Both the position numbers and the translations under genes were made by a program. A model generated the notes under the pieces. That model worked only from the letters and a program-made list of their open reading frames with translations, was not told the origin of the DNA and searched no databases. DNA of 35,104 nucleotides from a virus. The DNA is taken from positions 1-35,104 of the IMG/VR virus record IMGVR_UViG_3300032093_000437; one strand, 5' to 3'. Positions 1 to 8,248 of the stretch are shown in pieces; position 1 is the first letter of the stretch, and the number at the start of each line of letters is the position of its first letter.

Positions 1-1706
1 CCTCACTTTATGGTGCTCAACTAAACATTAACTGGAAATATCTTCGCACTCAGATTTATTCTGATTATGATGCTATGGATACAGATGCAATCATTTCTTC
101 TGCTTTAGATATTATAGCTGATGAGAGTACTCTTAAAAATGATATGGGGGAAGTACTTCAAATTAGAAGTAGTGATGAAGATACACAAAAGATTTTATAT
201 AACTTATTCTATGATGTATTAAACATTGAGTTTAATCTATGGTCTTGGATTCGTCAAATGTGTAAGTATGGTGATTTCTTCTTAAAATTAGAGATCGCTG
301 AAAAATTTGGTGTATATAATGTTATACCTTACACTGCCTACCACATTGAAAGACAAGAAAATTACGATCCTAAAAAACCAGCTGAAATAAGATTTGCTTT
401 CTCTCCTGATGGCTACGCAGGTGGATCAGGTTATTATAGTATTGGAGGTCAAGGCACTCAGTCATCTAAAAAGAATGACAAAAACATTTATTTTGACAAC
501 TACGAAATGGCTCACTTCAGATTAATTACTGATGTGAACTATTTACCATATGGAAGATCATATTTAGAGCCTGCTCGTAAATTATACAAACAATACATCT
601 TAATGGAAGACGCAATGTTAATCCACCGTATTGTTCGCGCTCCAGAAAAACGTATTTTCTATATCAATGTTGGTTCTATTCCACCAAATGAAGTAGAAAA
701 CTTCATGCAGAAGACTATCAATACAATGAAGAAAACTCCATTTATTGATCCTCAAAGTGGTGAGTACAACATGAAGTATAACCAACAAAACATCTTAGAA
801 GATTTTTACATCCCAGTAAGAGGTAATGATAGTGCTACTAAGATTGAACCTACTAAAGGTATGGATTACACAGCAATTGAAGATGTAGTTTATTTAAGAG
901 ATAAATTATTTGCTGCTTTAAAAGTACCTAAAGCATTTATGGGTTATGAAAAAGACTTAACTGGTAAAGCAACATTAGCAGCTGAGGATATTCGATTCGC
1001 TCGCACAATTGACCGTATTCAACGTATTATATTATCTGAATTGTATAAAATCGCGTTAGTGCATTTATACACACAAGGATATAGAAATGAAGCATTAACT
1101 AACTTTGAATTATCATTAACTACTCCTTCTATCATTTATGATCAAGAAAGAATAGCATTAATGAAAGAAAAAGTAGATTTAGCTCGTAATATTATTGAAA
1201 CTAAAATCTTACCTACTGACTGGATTTATGATAATATATTCCATTTAAGTGAAGATCAATTTGATGAATATAGAGATTTAATAGCTGAAGATCAAAAGCG
1301 TATCTTTAGAATGAAACAAATTGAAAATGAAGGTAATGATCCATTAGAAACAGGTAAATCATATGGTACACCTCATGACTTAGCTACACTATATGGTGCT
1401 AGCAGAATGGGTTCATTACCAGATGGATATGATGAAGATTTAAAGTTAGGTCGTCCTGAAGAAAAAGCATCAAATATTGGAACTCAAAAGAATGCATTTG
1501 GTACTGATAGATTAGGTAACAAAGGTATGAAAAATGGAGATGACACTGGTGAAGATAAATCACTTAGAAATAATTTTAAAGGTGGTTCACCATTAGCTTT
1601 AGAAAACATGCTTAAAAATAAACCATTATTTGAAAATCTAGACAAAAGAATATCAGTAAAGAAAGACGATTCCTCGTTATTAGATGAGTCTCAAATACGA
1701 GAATAA
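1..1706 (+). CDS. 20: Portal protein, gp20-like (5' end outside window)
   Basis: This is the portal vertex protein of a T4-like phage. It forms the dodecameric ring through which DNA is packaged and to which the neck attaches. The frame is open from the first bases of the window (first full codon at 3-5, TCA), so the ATG at 75 is internal: the upstream codons read SLYGAQLNINWKYL and continue smoothly. About 567 residues are visible. Family-like blocks are the segment around 'APEKRIFYINVGSIPP' (nt 642-686) and 'VPKAFMGYEKDLTGKA' followed by 'EDIRFARTIDRIQR', which resemble the T4 gp20 core. The C-terminus is polar and Gly/Asn/Lys-rich. It is followed, with overlap, by head-core genes and the gp21/22/23 cluster, as expected for a portal. 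The missing N-terminus prevents comparison with the full T4 length. Confidence 0.9.
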   Translation, partial: SLYGAQLNINWKYLRTQIYSDYDAMDTDAIISSALDIIADESTLKNDMGEVLQIRSSDEDTQKILYNLFYDVLNIEFNLWSWIRQMCKYGDFFLKLEIAEKFGVYNVIPYTAYHIERQENYDPKKPAEIRFAFSPDGYAGGSGYYSIGGQGTQSSKKNDKNIYFDNYEMAHFRLITDVNYLPYGRSYLEPARKLYKQYILMEDAMLIHRIVRAPEKRIFYINVGSIPPNEVENFMQKTINTMKKTPFIDPQSGEYNMKYNQQNILEDFYIPVRGNDSATKIEPTKGMDYTAIEDVVYLRDKLFAALKVPKAFMGYEKDLTGKATLAAEDIRFARTIDRIQRIILSELYKIALVHLYTQGYRNEALTNFELSLTTPSIIYDQERIALMKEKVDLARNIIETKILPTDWIYDNIFHLSEDQFDEYRDLIAEDQKRIFRMKQIENEGNDPLETGKSYGTPHDLATLYGASRMGSLPDGYDEDLKLGRPEEKASNIGTQKNAFGTDRLGNKGMKNGDDTGEDKSLRNNFKGGSPLALENMLKNKPLFENLDKRISVKKDDSSLLDESQIRE

Positions 1707-2601
1707 AAACTTTTCATATATTTATAATAAAAATTATACCAAAGTGAATATTAAACACTCGAAGTACAAAAACCCGGGAATACTCTTTGAATTGCTTGTT
1801 AGACAAATAACAGCGGATACTTTATCAGGTAAAGACTCCCCAGCTTCTAATATTTTAAAGAAATATTTTACTAAATCTGAATTAGGTAAAGAATATAGAC
1901 TATATGAAAGTTTCTTTAAACATGTAGGAAACATTAGTGAAGCTAAAGCAGATATGGTTGTATCAACATTAGTTGAAAGTTCTAAACATTTAAACAGATC
2001 AGCTCTTAAGAGACAAAAATATAACTTAATTAAAGAAATTAAGTCTAATTATAATCTTGAAGAGTTTTTTAAAACTAAACTACCTAACTATAAAGCACAA
2101 GCGGCTTTATTTACATTATTAGAGGTATACAACAGTGAAAACTTAGCTGACCCTAATCAGATTATAGAAAATAAAACAGTTCTTTTAGAGTATTTAACTA
2201 AAACTACTATTGATAAAAAAGAAGTTAAAGAAACTATCTTAGAGGAATTCAAACATCAAGATAAAGATATTCGTGTTTTAACTTATAGAGTATTACTTGA
2301 AAAATTCAATGATAAGTATGCTGATTTGAATGAAAATCAAAAATCAGTATTAAAAGAATTTATTAATAGTATTGATAGTACACCTAAATTAAAAGAATTC
2401 TATAACACTAAAGTGAACGAAATTAAAGAAGCATTAGTTGCTTTAAATAAAAAAGTAACTGACAAAGCTATTCAAATTAAAATCCAAGAAGTTATAAATA
2501 TTTTACCTTCATTAGGTAAAACTGATAAAGTAAATGATGATAACTTAGTAAATCTTCTTCAATATTATCAATTGTTAGAAGAATTAGAATCAGCGAAATG
2601 A
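1684..2601 (+). CDS. Head-module protein of unknown function (305 aa, start uncertain)
   Basis: I do not recognise a function, but the block 'NPGILFELLVRQITAD' near the N-terminus looks like a protein often found between portal and protease in distant marine T4-like phages. The remainder is alpha-helical, Lys/Glu/Leu-rich and soluble, with no signal or membrane segment. It overlaps the portal end by 23 nt and the next gene by 4 nt (ATGA). The listed ATG at 1684 gives the longest frame. However, a copy of the late-type element TATTTATAATAAAAA sits at 1719-1733, inside the first codons. A GTG at 1744, 17 nt downstream, would start the protein as (M)NIKHSKYKNPG and give 285 residues. I consider the GTG at least as likely. 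A role in head assembly is inferred only from position. Confidence 0.75.
   Translation: MSLKYENKNFSYIYNKNYTKVNIKHSKYKNPGILFELLVRQITADTLSGKDSPASNILKKYFTKSELGKEYRLYESFFKHVGNISEAKADMVVSTLVESSKHLNRSALKRQKYNLIKEIKSNYNLEEFFKTKLPNYKAQAALFTLLEVYNSENLADPNQIIENKTVLLEYLTKTTIDKKEVKETILEEFKHQDKDIRVLTYRVLLEKFNDKYADLNENQKSVLKEFINSIDSTPKLKEFYNTKVNEIKEALVALNKKVTDKAIQIKIQEVINILPSLGKTDKVNDDNLVNLLQYYQLLEELESAK
1718..1733 (+). promoter_or_regulatory. Late-type ATATTTATAAYAAAA element inside head gene
   Basis: An exact copy of the intergenic element (ATATTTATAATAAAAA) overlaps the first codons of the 305-aa frame and lies 17 nt before a GTG at 1744. This is the same spacing as other copies have to their ATG. It is either a promoter that sets the true start at 1744 or a chance A/T-rich match. 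Confidence 0.5.
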
Positions 2602-3083
2602 ACTTAAAGGATAGAATAAGAGAGATAGTTAAAAAGCACTTAGATGAAATGAGTGCTACTGGGACTGGCTCTTCATTTAACTCAGGTCCTAATGGAGAAA
2701 ATTCTTCTACACCGGTAGCTGGGGTAGCTCCAAATTACTATGTTAAAAAATTAGGATTTAAACTTGTTAATAAAAAGAAATTAAATAAAGCTGCTAAAGG
2801 TATTGAAGTAAAACAATTATTTGAAGAAGATACACCTAGCTTTGATATAGAATCATATTTATCGTCGTTACAAACTGATGATGAAACTAAAAAATATATA
2901 GCTGATAAAGTAGGTGATTTTAACACATTAGCAGCTAAACTAAAAGAACTTATTGAGCTAATTAGAAACGCTAAATTAAAAACAATAAATTCATATAGAG
3001 ACAACCCAGAAATGAAATCACTATATGGAACAGATTTAGCTAGTTCTTTATTAGATGATGTAATTGAATTATTTAAAGATTAA
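2598..3083 (+). CDS. Small head protein with capsid-like cleavage-site motif (161 aa)
   Basis: The family is unknown to me. The ATG overlaps the previous stop (ATGA), indicating translational coupling. The N-terminus is an amphipathic, basic helix (residues 1-17, ending in L15-D16-E17), followed by a Gly/Ser/Asn-rich stretch at residues 19-35. That stretch matches residues 62-78 of the major capsid protein at 13 of 17 positions. L-x-E is the known T4 prohead-protease recognition pattern, so cleavage after E17 is a reasonable prediction. After residue ~45 the protein is Lys-rich and helical, ending in an acidic 'DDVIELFKD'. Position between portal and protease, 2 nt before the next gene, suggests an internal head or head-core protein that is processed during maturation. 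This is inference. Confidence 0.75.
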   Translation: MNLKDRIREIVKKHLDEMSATGTGSSFNSGPNGENSSTPVAGVAPNYYVKKLGFKLVNKKKLNKAAKGIEVKQLFEEDTPSFDIESYLSSLQTDDETKKYIADKVGDFNTLAAKLKELIELIRNAKLKTINSYRDNPEMKSLYGTDLASSLLDDVIELFKD

Positions 3084-3085
3084 AA

Positions 3086-4594
3086 ATGGAAAAAACACTA
3101 CAAGAACAGTATAACCTTATTAAAGAAGGTAAAGGAAATAAAGCATATTTCTTAAAATCAGCATTTCGCTTATTCCCAGATATGTTATCACCTGTTAACA
3201 CATTTGAAGATACTGTAACTATTCTTAAAAATAGAAGCATCATCAGTGAAGGTATAGGTGGTTTAGTAACATCAGGTAAAAAACAAGATTGGCACTCTAT
3301 CTTTAAAGAGAACATAGACAAGATTAAAGAAGATGACATTCAAAATAAAGAAAATATTAAAAAGGCTGTTGAATATTATAATCAAAACGCAGGCCGTATT
3401 TCAATGAAAGACGCAGCATCTAAATTTAATGTTGCTGAATTTGATGTTATCTCAGCCCTAAACCAAGGAGCTATTAGTGGAATTAGATTTGAAAACATAA
3501 ATGAAGCTAAAGAAAAAGAAGAACCATCTAAAGAAGTATTAGATAACCAAAAACATAATTTTGATTATAAAGATGAAAAAAATTATGATAACTTATTTGG
3601 TGAAGAATTCTTAAAAGGATACTACACTGAACTAAAAGATCCATCTAACGCTGATAAAGATGTTGATGAATTAAGAGCAATTGTCGCTAAAAATTTAGCT
3701 AAAGATCATCAATACTATGTTAAAAATGGTCAATTTGGAGTCAAAGGATTAGGGTACACAACTGAAGCGCCGGGTTTAGGTGAACCAAAAGAACCTAAAG
3801 GTAAATTTAAATCATCAGGATATGGTGATTTAAAAGAATCAGTATTACGCTCTCAAATTCATCTTTTAATTAAAGAAGTATTATCTGAAACACCACCTTT
3901 AAAAGCAGGTGAAATGGGAACATATGAGGGCAAACCAGTATTTATCATAGCTGTGTCAATGCATGCTAAAACAGATAAAGATGAATCTCAACCATTTTCA
4001 TATACTATTAAAACAGAAGATGGTAAAATATATAAAGAAGTTCCTATTAGTGCTGTTAAACCATCATTATCTGAAACTAAAGATAAAGATAAAGATAAAG
4101 AAAAAGAAGAAGCTAAAAAGAAAAAAGAAGAACTTAAAAAATTAGATAAAGAGTGGAAGAAAAAATTAAAAACAGGTGATGTAGATAGTGTAGATGAAAC
4201 TAAAAAACCTGTATCTGAAGCATTAGATATGGATTCTATTAAAAATGAAGGTGAAGATGCTAAGAAAAAAGTAATGGAAAGACGTATTACAAATGAAATT
4301 GTAAAACGTAAAAAACAAATCAAAGCATTAGAAACTTTAACTGAATTAGAAGGTAATGAAGATAATATAAAAAAAGTTAAAGAACTTCAATCTGAGATTA
4401 AGAAATTAGAAGGTGCTAAAGCTAAGTTAAATGGTAAGAAAAAGAAAGAAAAAGAGGTAGATGAAATGATTCTCCAAAATACTAAAACTAAAGCAACAGT
4501 AGTAGCTACTAATCCTCAATCTATAGCAACTCTTAAAGGAGCAGGTTTTCAACCTAGACCTGGATCAGAAGATGTAACACCAGCGGGAAAATAA
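3086..4594 (+). CDS. Large charged head-core-like protein (502 aa)
   Basis: No certain family. The N-terminal ~130 residues are helical. The middle contains a Gly/Pro/Lys segment (about 224-250, including 'GLGEPKEPKGKFK'). The helix at 254-268 (LRSQIHLLIKEVLSE) resembles the N-terminal helix of the preceding gene. Residues ~276-325 could be a small beta domain. Residues 330-460 are a Lys/Glu coiled coil with DKDKDK repeats. The end, 'ATLKGAGFQPRPG', is less charged. Several possible prohead-protease sites (hydrophobic-x-Glu) are visible: I53-S-E55, I138-N-E140, L266-S-E268, L328-S-E330. This composition and the place just before gp21 fit an internal scaffold/core protein that is chopped during maturation, but this is inferred. 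It starts 2 nt after the previous stop and ends 1 nt before the protease ATG. Confidence 0.75.
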   Translation: MEKTLQEQYNLIKEGKGNKAYFLKSAFRLFPDMLSPVNTFEDTVTILKNRSIISEGIGGLVTSGKKQDWHSIFKENIDKIKEDDIQNKENIKKAVEYYNQNAGRISMKDAASKFNVAEFDVISALNQGAISGIRFENINEAKEKEEPSKEVLDNQKHNFDYKDEKNYDNLFGEEFLKGYYTELKDPSNADKDVDELRAIVAKNLAKDHQYYVKNGQFGVKGLGYTTEAPGLGEPKEPKGKFKSSGYGDLKESVLRSQIHLLIKEVLSETPPLKAGEMGTYEGKPVFIIAVSMHAKTDKDESQPFSYTIKTEDGKIYKEVPISAVKPSLSETKDKDKDKEKEEAKKKKEELKKLDKEWKKKLKTGDVDSVDETKKPVSEALDMDSIKNEGEDAKKKVMERRITNEIVKRKKQIKALETLTELEGNEDNIKKVKELQSEIKKLEGAKAKLNGKKKKEKEVDEMILQNTKTKATVVATNPQSIATLKGAGFQPRPGSEDVTPAGK

Positions 4595-4595
4595 T

Positions 4596-5207
4596 ATGAA
4601 ACAAGTATTAATTGAAACTCAATATTTCACAGCTAAACCTTCAAAATTAATTGAAGGAAAATCATCAACAGGTAATCCACTTGTTGAAGGTATTTTAGCT
4701 ACTTGTGAAGTAAAAAATGGTAACGGTCGTTACTATTCAAGAGAATTGTGGGAACGTGAGATCAAAAAATACATGGATAGTGTCAATGCTAATAGAGCAT
4801 TAGGTGAATTAGACCACCCAGATTCATCTATTATTAATTTAAAAAATGTATCTCATAATATTAAAAAGATTTGGTGGGATGGAGACCATGTAATGGGAGC
4901 GATTGAAATACTACCTACACCATCAGGTAATATCTTAGCTGCTTTATTTCAAAACAATATACCTGTAGGTGTTTCATCCCGTGGAATGGGTTCATTAAAA
5001 CAAATGGGTGATTTAATGGAAGTACAAGATGACTTTGAATTATTATGTTGGGACTTTGTCTCAACTCCTTCAAACCCAGGTTCATATATGAAAGAAGTAG
5101 GTATGATGAATGAATCTAAATTACCTCAACAAACTAATAAGTATATAAAAGTAAATTCTGTTATCACAGATATATTATGTGCTAATGGAACTTGCCCAAT
5201 ATTTTAA
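4596..5207 (+). CDS. 21: Prohead core protease, gp21-like
   Basis: This serine protease cleaves scaffold, capsid and internal head proteins during T4-type prohead maturation. At 203 residues it is close to T4 gp21 (~212). Recognisable blocks are 'NGNGRYYSRELWE' (residues 41-53), 'ALGELDHPDSS' (68-78) with the expected catalytic His74, and 'PVGVSSRGMGSL' (123-134) with the catalytic Ser within the Ser127-Ser128 pair. Then comes an acidic 'DDFELLCWDFVSTPSNPGS' segment typical of the family. It lies directly before the scaffold and capsid genes, its substrates in T4. A strong terminator follows the stop. The leader shows no Shine-Dalgarno; the ATG follows AATAAT, and translation is probably coupled to the upstream gene (1 nt gap). 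Confidence 0.92.
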   Translation: MKQVLIETQYFTAKPSKLIEGKSSTGNPLVEGILATCEVKNGNGRYYSRELWEREIKKYMDSVNANRALGELDHPDSSIINLKNVSHNIKKIWWDGDHVMGAIEILPTPSGNILAALFQNNIPVGVSSRGMGSLKQMGDLMEVQDDFELLCWDFVSTPSNPGSYMKEVGMMNESKLPQQTNKYIKVNSVITDILCANGTCPIF

Positions 5208-5235
5208 CCTCTCCTAGAATAGTATTTTAGGACTG

Positions 5236-5266
5236 ATGCCTTTCGAAAGAAAGGCATTTCTTTTTT
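5236..5266 (+). terminator. Intrinsic terminator after prohead protease
   Basis: A perfect 9-bp stem (ATGCCTTTC / GAAAGGCAT, 5236-5244 and 5249-5257) is closed by a GAAA tetraloop and followed by TTC and six T. It separates the portal-protease operon from the scaffold-capsid operon. Confidence 0.9.
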
Positions 5267-5312
5267 GTAAAAAGGTGACTTTACATATCTCCATATATAT
5301 GTATGCTCAAAT

Positions 5313-5339
5313 ATGCTACCCCAATCTACTATGTAGCAT
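5313..5339 (+). other. Stem-loop in scaffold-gene leader (1)
   Basis: Inverted repeat ATGCTAC (5313-5319) / GTAGCAT (5333-5339) with a 13-nt loop, in the ~140-nt leader between the terminator and the scaffold ATG. There is no T-run after it, so it is not a terminator. It could be a leader structure stabilising or regulating the highly expressed scaffold-capsid mRNA. Confidence 0.5.
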
Positions 5340-5358
5340 GAATTAGTAAAAAATCTAT

Positions 5359-5378
5359 TACGTTTCTTAATAAACGTA
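5359..5378 (+). other. Stem-loop in scaffold-gene leader (2)
   Basis: Inverted repeat TACGTTT (5359-5365) / AAACGTA (5372-5378) with a 6-nt loop, 30 nt before the scaffold ATG. It is followed by an unusual Shine-Dalgarno-like GAGG at 5398-5401, 7 nt before the ATG. Most other genes in the window lack such a site. Confidence 0.45.
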
Positions 5379-5408
5379 TTTCCAAAACAATTTAATTGAG
5401 GACAAAAA

Positions 5409-6533
5409 ATGAACAGAGAAATGCTCAAAGAAGCAATCGCTGAGGCTAAAACTATCAAAGAAACAGCTATCGCGAATGCAAAAGCAGCTCTTGAAGAAGC
5501 ATTCACTCCACAACTTACCGCTATGTTTGCTGAAAAGTTAAACGAAATGGAAGGTATGGAAGAAGAAGTTTCTAAAGAGATGACTGACGAAAACTACAGT
5601 GTGGATGAAGATTTTAATCTTGAAGAAATCCTAGCTGAACTTGACGAAGTAAGTAAAGAAGATGAAATTAAAGAATCATCAGAAAACATGGAAGAGCTTA
5701 TGCTTGAAGAAATGTCTGATGAAGAACTTGAAGGTCTTATTCTAAAAGTATTACGTCAAGAAATCGAAGCTGGTAATGTTGAAGCCGGTGAAAATTTTGA
5801 AGAAGAAGAAACTGATATGGAAGATATGGAAGACATGGGTGACATGGAAGATATGGAAGACATGGAAGGTGAAGAAGAAGTTGAAGACACAGAAGAAGTT
5901 GAATTAGAAGAACTTTTAGCTGAAATCGAAGAAATGGAAAAAGAAAAAGAACCACTTAAGGAATATGTAGATGATTATATAACTCCTCTACAAGCACTTT
6001 TAGCAATTGGTGGACCAGTTGCAGCAGTTGTAGGTTCATTCTTGTACTATAAATTTAAAGATAAAGCTAAAGATGTAGTAGCTAAAGCTGAAGCTGGTGA
6101 CGCGGCTGCTAAAGCTGAGTTAGAAAAAGCTAAAGCTGAAGCTGAAAAAGCTATTCCAACTATTAAAGAAGCTGATGCAACTGAAATGGAAGAAACTATC
6201 GCTGAACTTCGCTCTGAACTTAACGAGGTAAATTTACTTAATGCTAAATTACTTTACACAAACAAAATTTTCAAAGCTAAGAATCTTACCGAATCTGAAA
6301 AAGTAAAGGTTTTAAACACATTTGACAAAGCAGAAACAGTAAAAGAAGTGAAATTAGTATTTGAAACTTTAACTGAGTCTTTAAAAGCATCAAGTATTGC
6401 TAAAAAGAACACTATTAAAGAATCATTAGGATCAGCTTCTAAAACTATTAGTGCTCCTGTTGAAACAAAACAACCAATTATTGAAGTAAATGATGCTTTT
6501 GCTCGTATGAGAATATTAGCCGGACTTAAATAA
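5409..6533 (+). CDS. 22: Prohead scaffold protein, gp22-like
   Basis: This is the internal scaffold on which the capsid protein assembles and which the protease then digests. Its position between gp21 and gp23, strong acidity and helical composition identify it, more than any catalytic motif. Residues 1-50 are an Ala/Glu/Lys helix typical of gp22 starts. Residues 50-182 are extremely acidic, with a Met-Glu-Asp repeat at 137-152. Residues 192-214 are markedly hydrophobic (ITPLQALLAIGGPVAAVVGS and onward), which is odd for a scaffold. Residues 217-250 are Ala/Lys/Glu coiled coil. The C-terminus ends 'ARMRILAGLK', like the capsid-binding tails of related scaffolds. At 374 residues it is longer than T4 gp22 (~269), mostly because of the acidic and hydrophobic insert. 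Start: ATG 5409 with GAGG 7 nt upstream. Confidence 0.85.
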   Translation: MNREMLKEAIAEAKTIKETAIANAKAALEEAFTPQLTAMFAEKLNEMEGMEEEVSKEMTDENYSVDEDFNLEEILAELDEVSKEDEIKESSENMEELMLEEMSDEELEGLILKVLRQEIEAGNVEAGENFEEEETDMEDMEDMGDMEDMEDMEGEEEVEDTEEVELEELLAEIEEMEKEKEPLKEYVDDYITPLQALLAIGGPVAAVVGSFLYYKFKDKAKDVVAKAEAGDAAAKAELEKAKAEAEKAIPTIKEADATEMEETIAELRSELNEVNLLNAKLLYTNKIFKAKNLTESEKVKVLNTFDKAETVKEVKLVFETLTESLKASSIAKKNTIKESLGSASKTISAPVETKQPIIEVNDAFARMRILAGLK

Positions 6534-6574
6534 TTAAAACTAAAATTTAAATTAACTAAAACCAATTTTAAAAA

Positions 6575-8248
6575 ATGGAAACAATTCAATCATTAGTTGA
6601 ATCTGCAAACCCATGGAAATCACTTCAAAGCGACGCTGCGCGTTTAGCTAACAAGTGGGTTAAAACCGGCCTTTTGGAAGGTTTGGGTGAGGATGTCAAC
6701 CGTAACAACATGGCTTTGATGTTGGAAAACCAAGCAAAGCAATTAGTAGTAGAATCTTCTGCTACTGGAACTAACTCTTATTTCACTTCTGGAACAAATG
6801 GTGAAAACTGGGCTGGTATTGCATTACCATTAGTACGTAAGGTATTTGGTCAAATCGCTGCGAAAGAATTCGTTAGTGTTCAACCAATGAACTTACCTTC
6901 TGGTCTTGTATTCTTCTTAGATTTCCAATATGGTAACACTAAGAACCCATTCACTTCAGGTGGTTCTTTATATGGTAACCGTAATGCTTCTAGCACAACT
7001 CCATTCGCTACCCCAGCGGCTGAAGGTGGTTTATATGGCGCAGGTCGTTTTACTTACTCTACCAACCAAACATCATCTGTTAATACCTTTACAATAGGTA
7101 CAGCTGTAGCTGACTTAGCGATTTCATCAGGTTCTTGGGCTGAAGTAGGATTTGACTCAGCTTTATCAGCTTCTGCACAAGATGGTGTACGTATTAAAAA
7201 ATTCACTATCTCAGCTTCTAAATTACCAAATGCTGATCCTGAGGCTGCACGTGGGTTTATTGTTAGTGGATCTAGTTTAGGAGTTGCTAATAATTTACAA
7301 GCATTCCATAACTATAACCCAACTACTACTACTTACACATTCTTCATTACTGCTTCTACAGCTACAGCTGCTACTCAAGTATACACTGTATTCTATAACA
7401 AAGCAACTACTGATCAATATCGTGGTGATTTCGAAGATACATCTGCACCTTCATTCTCTGTACCTAACGCTGCTAGCGCTACTTCAATTTCTATCCCAGA
7501 AATTAATATCTCTATGCAATCTCAAGCTATCACTGCTAAAACTAAAAAGTTAAAAGCAGCATGGACTCCAGAATTTGCACAAGATTTGAACGCTTACCAA
7601 AACTTAGATGCTGAAGCTGAATTAACTAACATCATGAGTGAGTATATCTCTTTAGAGATCGACTTAGAAATCTTAGATATGTTAATTGAAGATGCTCCAG
7701 CAGCTAACACTGAGTACTGGTCAGCTATTAACAACAACACTTTGAATAACGCTGGAACAGATTGGACAGCTAGTTTAGGATTCTACAACACTCAAGGTGC
7801 TTGGTTCCAAACTTTAGGTACTAAAATTAACAAGATCAGTAACAAGATTCATCAGTTGACTCTTCGTGGTGGTGCTAACTTCATGGTAGTATCTCCAACT
7901 ATCTCTACAATCTTAGAATCTATCCCAGGATTTGCAGCTAACGCTAACGGTGCTGAAGATATGGAATATGCATTCGGTGTACAAAAAGCTGGTCAATTTA
8001 ACAGCCGTTACACTGTTTATAAGAACCCTTACATGACAGAAAATACTATTTTAGTAGGTTTCCGTGGTAAGCAATTCTTAGAGGCAGGTGCTGTATTCGC
8101 TCCATACATTCCGTTGATCATGACTCCTCTTATCTACGATCCAAACACCTTCACTCCACGTAAAGGATTGTTGACTCGTTTCGCTAAGAAGATGTTACGT
8201 CCTGAATTCTATGGTAAGGTTTACATCAACGGTTTGAACACCCTGTAA
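6575..8248 (+). CDS. 23: Major capsid protein, gp23-like
   Basis: This is the main shell protein. The N-terminus 'METIQSLVESANPWKSLQ' and the block 'GIALPLVRKVFGQIAAKEFV' with 'SVQPMNLPSGLVFFLDFQYG' (to residue 120) are hallmarks of gp23. Cleavage by gp21 is predicted after E60 (LVVE|SSATG), near the T4 site after residue 65. Downstream are 'EFAQDLNAYQNLDAEAEL' and 'YISLEIDLEILDMLIEDAP', typical of the HK97-fold core. The C-terminus 'LLTRFAKKMLRPEFYGKVY' also matches. Length 557 (T4: 521). Codon choice is more C-ending (AAC, TTC, ATC) than its neighbours, as expected of a very highly expressed gene. It is followed by a strong terminator. The 41-nt gap from the scaffold gene holds only A/T-rich sequence and no Shine-Dalgarno. 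Confidence 0.96.
   Translation: METIQSLVESANPWKSLQSDAARLANKWVKTGLLEGLGEDVNRNNMALMLENQAKQLVVESSATGTNSYFTSGTNGENWAGIALPLVRKVFGQIAAKEFVSVQPMNLPSGLVFFLDFQYGNTKNPFTSGGSLYGNRNASSTTPFATPAAEGGLYGAGRFTYSTNQTSSVNTFTIGTAVADLAISSGSWAEVGFDSALSASAQDGVRIKKFTISASKLPNADPEAARGFIVSGSSLGVANNLQAFHNYNPTTTTYTFFITASTATAATQVYTVFYNKATTDQYRGDFEDTSAPSFSVPNAASATSISIPEINISMQSQAITAKTKKLKAAWTPEFAQDLNAYQNLDAEAELTNIMSEYISLEIDLEILDMLIEDAPAANTEYWSAINNNTLNNAGTDWTASLGFYNTQGAWFQTLGTKINKISNKIHQLTLRGGANFMVVSPTISTILESIPGFAANANGAEDMEYAFGVQKAGQFNSRYTVYKNPYMTENTILVGFRGKQFLEAGAVFAPYIPLIMTPLIYDPNTFTPRKGLLTRFAKKMLRPEFYGKVYINGLNTL

Noticed and set aside
3988-4323. 111-codon minus-strand frame resembling a hydrophobic peptide
   Set aside because: Antisense of the Lys/Glu-rich part of the 502-aa head protein; AAA/GAA codons read backwards give Phe/Ser/Leu.
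5817-5864. Short tandem repeats that could suggest a repeat array
   Set aside because: They encode the acidic Met-Glu-Asp run of the scaffold; there are no spacers, so this is not a CRISPR.
7284-7553. 89-codon Leu/Ile-rich frame on the plus strand
   Set aside because: It lies wholly inside the capsid gene in another frame and its hydrophobic low-complexity composition is a by-product of Thr/Ala/Ser codons.
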